A stretch of DNA of 6,183 nt from Candidatus Saccharibacteria bacterium UBA1788. Its GTDB lineage: Bacteria > Patescibacteriota > Saccharimonadia > Saccharimonadales > Saccharimonadaceae. Numbering within the stretch: position 1 is the first letter of the stretch; each line of letters begins with the position of its first letter. The stretch covers positions 45,458 through 51,640 of the forward strand of contig DCGC01000040.1 of assembly GCA_002315165.1 (NCBI GenBank), in the 5' to 3' direction. Below the pieces are notes generated by a model that searched no databases, was not told the DNA's origin, and worked only from the letters and a program-made list of their open reading frames with translations. The position numbers and the translations under genes are program-made. This document shows positions 5,961 to 6,183 of this stretch, in pieces.

Positions 5961-5966
5961 CGTCAT

Positions 5967-6183
5967 ATGGAACAATTGCTGACTTATTTCACCCCAAATA
6001 ATTACAATCTAAAATTCTTCATTAACAAAAAACAAAAGACCCTCAAAGGCACAGTTCTAATTTCCGGTATAGCGCATACCGACTTCCTTAAGCTTCACGC
6101 TGTTGATTTGGATATTGATTATATTAAAATCAACGATAAACCAACCAACTTCACATACGAAAGCGGTGAACTTACGGTTCACG
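5967..6183 (+). CDS. M1-family zinc aminopeptidase (aminopeptidase N-like), N-terminal fragment
   Basis: The visible 72 residues begin MEQLLTYFTPNNYNLKFFIN and continue with a KTLKGTVLISG strand, LKLHAVDLDIDYIKIN and YESGELTV. This order (F.P..Y.L, then a G-V-I strand, then LHA.DL.I..V) is the N-terminal beta-sandwich of M1 metallopeptidases, which trim N-terminal residues from peptides with a zinc bound by HExxH-E. The catalytic domain lies beyond the window, so activity cannot be judged. No signal peptide is visible, suggesting a cytoplasmic enzyme that may degrade imported peptides. The ATG at 5967 sits 6 nt after a perfect -10 box. The gene diverges from the regulator across 57 bp. Assignment rests on the N-terminal pattern only. 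Confidence 0.78.
   Translation, partial: MEQLLTYFTPNNYNLKFFINKKQKTLKGTVLISGIAHTDFLKLHAVDLDIDYIKINDKPTNFTYESGELTVH

Noticed and set aside
5910..5975. Longer response-regulator start at 5975 or at the second ATG at 5966, adding 22 or 19 residues.
   Set aside because: The extension would include the regulator's own extended -10 box and overlap the M1 peptidase promoter; the added residues do not belong to a receiver domain. The ATG at 5966 exists only because CATATG (5964-5969) is palindromic and supplies the M1 start.

Overview
The window carries six complete or partial genes on the minus strand and one partial gene diverging on the plus strand. Base composition is AT-rich but uneven: about 43% GC in hand-counted rows over ychF and its downstream neighbour, about 30% over the central four genes. 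No rRNA, tRNA, CRISPR array or insertion sequence is visible. Several traits together suggest a small-genome bacterium of the candidate phyla radiation (Patescibacteria), with Saccharibacteria (TM7) as the best guess. These are tight gene packing, a YchF about 35 residues shorter than the usual form, an exported GmrSD/DUF1524-like HNH nuclease, an M1 aminopeptidase, and promoters whose -10 box lies only 6-7 nt before the start codon. This placement is inference; a Firmicute cannot be excluded from sequence reading alone. TGA serves as a normal stop (two genes), so the standard bacterial code applies.

Layout from right to left. At 5967 an M1-family metallopeptidase gene starts on the plus strand and runs off the window. 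A 57-bp intergenic region holds two divergent extended -10 promoters. Reading leftward (minus strand) there follow a response regulator (5909-5238), an intramembrane-sensing histidine kinase (5241-4231, 4-nt overlap), an 88-bp regulatory gap, an ABC ATPase (4142-3375) and a ten-helix FtsX-type permease (3385-1391, 11-nt overlap). These four genes form a complete Bce-type (BceRSAB-like) module of the kind that senses and resists cell-envelope-active peptide antibiotics. After only 7 nt comes ychF (1383-394). It overlaps by 8 nt a membrane-anchored or secreted HNH nuclease gene (401 to beyond position 1), which is cut off before its catalytic motif.

How the genes are likely to work together. 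In known Bce systems the permease, with its large extracellular domain, recognises a peptide bound to an envelope target, and signals to the kinase, which has almost no extracellular part. The kinase phosphorylates the regulator, which then activates the transporter promoter. The DNA here fits that scheme. The regulator/kinase pair has a near-consensus extended -10 promoter, while the transporter pair has its own weak promoter with TGTAA direct repeats spaced 11 bp apart upstream of it, as OmpR/PhoB-type regulators prefer.

Two features stand out. First, three genes (ychF, the regulator, the M1 peptidase) have TGN-TATAAT placed so that transcription should start at or next to the A of the ATG, which implies leaderless mRNAs, while the ABC genes carry Shine-Dalgarno sequences. 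Second, the low-GC Bce cassette is bounded by an 18-bp direct repeat (17/18 identical) that serves as the promoter of the regulator at one end and of ychF at the other. This could be a trace of how the cassette was inserted, or simply two copies of a strong promoter consensus.
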